Source of the DNA: DTU018 sp003444615
GTDB taxonomy: Bacteria; Bacillota; Syntrophomonadia; Syntrophomonadales; Syntrophomonadaceae
Assembly (NCBI GenBank): GCA_049656905.1
Contig: JBASMO010000153.1
Span: 1-14,818 of the forward strand
DNA length: 14,818 nt
Direction: 5' to 3'
Position numbers and translations under genes: made by a program. Below are positions 13,769-14,818 of this stretch, piece by piece (the stretch's first letter is position 1; every line of letters starts with the position of its first letter). The notes under the pieces are model-generated. The model searched no databases. It saw only the letters and a list, made by a program, of their open reading frames with translations, and was not told the origin of the DNA.

Positions 13769-14818
13769 ATGTTTAACAGCATAGAAGAAGCAATAGAAGA
13801 TATTAGGGAAGGCAAAATGCTGATTGTAGTCGATGATGAAGACCGTGAAAATGAAGGTGACCTGGTGGTAGCAGCCGAGAAAGCTAGTCCGGAAGTAATA
13901 AACTTCATGGCCACCCATGCCAAAGGCTTGATCTGCGTGCCTATGTTAGGCGAACGGCTGGACGAATTGGAAATACAGCCCATGGTGGTTGACAATACGG
14001 ATAATCACGAAACTGCTTTTACGGTGTCAGTGGATTATAAGACTACAACCACTGGTATATCAGCTTATGAACGGGCTGCCACTATTGCCGGTTTAATCTC
14101 CCCCGAGGCTAAACCTTCTGACTTTAGAAAACCAGGACATATTTTCCCTCTGCGCTATAAAGAGGGAGGGGTCTTGAGAAGAACTGGTCATACTGAGGGC
14201 TCTATTGATCTGGCTCGTCTAGCCGGATTATATCCTGCCGCAGTAATCTGTGAAATAATGAGCGATGACGGCACCATGGCGCGAGTTCCAGAATTAATGG
14301 AGTTTGCCCGCAAACACCAGATAAAAATTGTAACCATTGCCGATTTAATTGAATACCGGCGCCGTACGGAAAAACTGGTAAAACGGGTAGCTGACACCAA
14401 ACTGCCTACCCAGTATGGTAATTTTACAGCCATAGCCTATGAATCCTTACTAGATGGGAAAGAGCATTTGGCTTTGGTTAAAGGTGAATGGGACGAAGAT
14501 GAACCTATCCTGGTCCGGGTGCATTCAGAATGCCTTACCGGGGATGTATTTGGTTCTAATCGCTGTGACTGCGGTGAGCAGCTGGCCACTGCCTTATGCA
14601 TGATAGAAAGCGCAGGTAAGGGTATATTGCTATACATGCGCCAGGAGGGGCGCGGTATTGGGTTGTTAAATAAAATCCGAGCTTATCACCTGCAGGATCA
14701 TGGACGGGACACCGTAGATGCTAATTTGGAATTAGGTTTTCCAGAAGATTTACGTGATTATGGAATCGGTGCCCAGATATTAGTAGATCTAGGTGTTCGT
14801 AAAATGCGTCTCATGACC
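13769..14818 (+). CDS. ribBA: Bifunctional RibBA: DHBP synthase and GTP cyclohydrolase II (3' end outside window)
   Basis: RibBA catalyses both entry reactions of riboflavin synthesis. The N-terminal RibB half turns ribulose 5-phosphate into 3,4-dihydroxy-2-butanone 4-phosphate; the C-terminal RibA half opens GTP. The frame stays open to the right edge, giving 350 residues of an expected 400 or so. RibB covers about 1-199: DDEDRENEGD at 22-31, THAKGLICVPM at 49-59, KPGHIFPL at 121-128 and RTGHTEGSIDLARLAG at 138-153. RibA begins near 205, with zinc ligands Cys255, Cys266 and Cys268 (NRCDCGEQ) and the catalytic RQEGRGIGL at 291-299. The missing end would hold the last RibA motifs. The start is ATG 13769, with AAGGAGG (13753-13759) 9 nt upstream; an in-frame ATG at 13760 touches that site. 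All visible active-site residues of both halves are intact. Confidence 0.97.
   Translation, partial: MFNSIEEAIEDIREGKMLIVVDDEDRENEGDLVVAAEKASPEVINFMATHAKGLICVPMLGERLDELEIQPMVVDNTDNHETAFTVSVDYKTTTTGISAYERAATIAGLISPEAKPSDFRKPGHIFPLRYKEGGVLRRTGHTEGSIDLARLAGLYPAAVICEIMSDDGTMARVPELMEFARKHQIKIVTIADLIEYRRRTEKLVKRVADTKLPTQYGNFTAIAYESLLDGKEHLALVKGEWDEDEPILVRVHSECLTGDVFGSNRCDCGEQLATALCMIESAGKGILLYMRQEGRGIGLLNKIRAYHLQDHGRDTVDANLELGFPEDLRDYGIGAQILVDLGVRKMRLMT

Noticed and set aside
1..14818. tRNA, rRNA, CRISPR array, phage or transposase genes
   Set aside because: None were recognised; the genes are compact housekeeping and biosynthetic genes on one strand.

Overview
The window suggests a Gram-positive anaerobe of the class Clostridia (Bacillota), possibly close to Syntrophomonas. 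The evidence is the gene order, strong GGAGG-type Shine-Dalgarno sites, heavy use of TTG starts, a PASTA-type Ser/Thr kinase with its phosphatase, moderate GC, and a DUF116 gene. The genus is a guess; only the phylum and class are well supported. All genes are on the + strand and packed almost end to end.

Region 1 (1-11533) is one long run of ten genes: priA (5' end outside the window), def, fmt, a DUF116 membrane protein, a YugP-like membrane zinc peptidase, rsmB, rlmN, a PP2C phosphatase, a PASTA kinase (prkC), rsgA and rpe. This matches the Bacillus subtilis priA-def-fmt-rsmB-rlmN-prpC-prkC-cpgA-rpe locus, except that the DUF116 and YugP-like genes sit between fmt and rsmB. Gaps run from -4 to 42 nt, so the genes are probably co-transcribed and often translationally coupled. 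The theme is replication restart, initiator Met-tRNA formylation and deformylation, rRNA modification, 30S maturation and the kinase/phosphatase pair that signals cell-wall state.

Region 2 (11534-11985) has no gene. It holds a likely sigma-A promoter whose -35 box overlaps the rpe stop codon, a complete FMN riboswitch aptamer, and an intrinsic terminator. A clear competing antiterminator pairing can be drawn. After the terminator comes an unusual GC-rich stretch of about 190 nt with several hairpins and a 10-nt direct repeat. It looks like an inserted dispersed repeat and is the least explained part of the window.

Region 3 (11986-14818) is the riboflavin operon: ribD, ribE and ribBA. ribBA runs off the right edge, and ribH would be expected next. 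Rpe interconverts ribulose 5-phosphate and xylulose 5-phosphate, and ribulose 5-phosphate is the substrate of the RibB half of RibBA, so the rpe-rib adjacency makes metabolic sense.

I see no phage, IS transposase, CRISPR array, tRNA or rRNA. The content is mostly conserved housekeeping genes. The best leads are the riboflavin leader and a few sequence oddities in individual genes.
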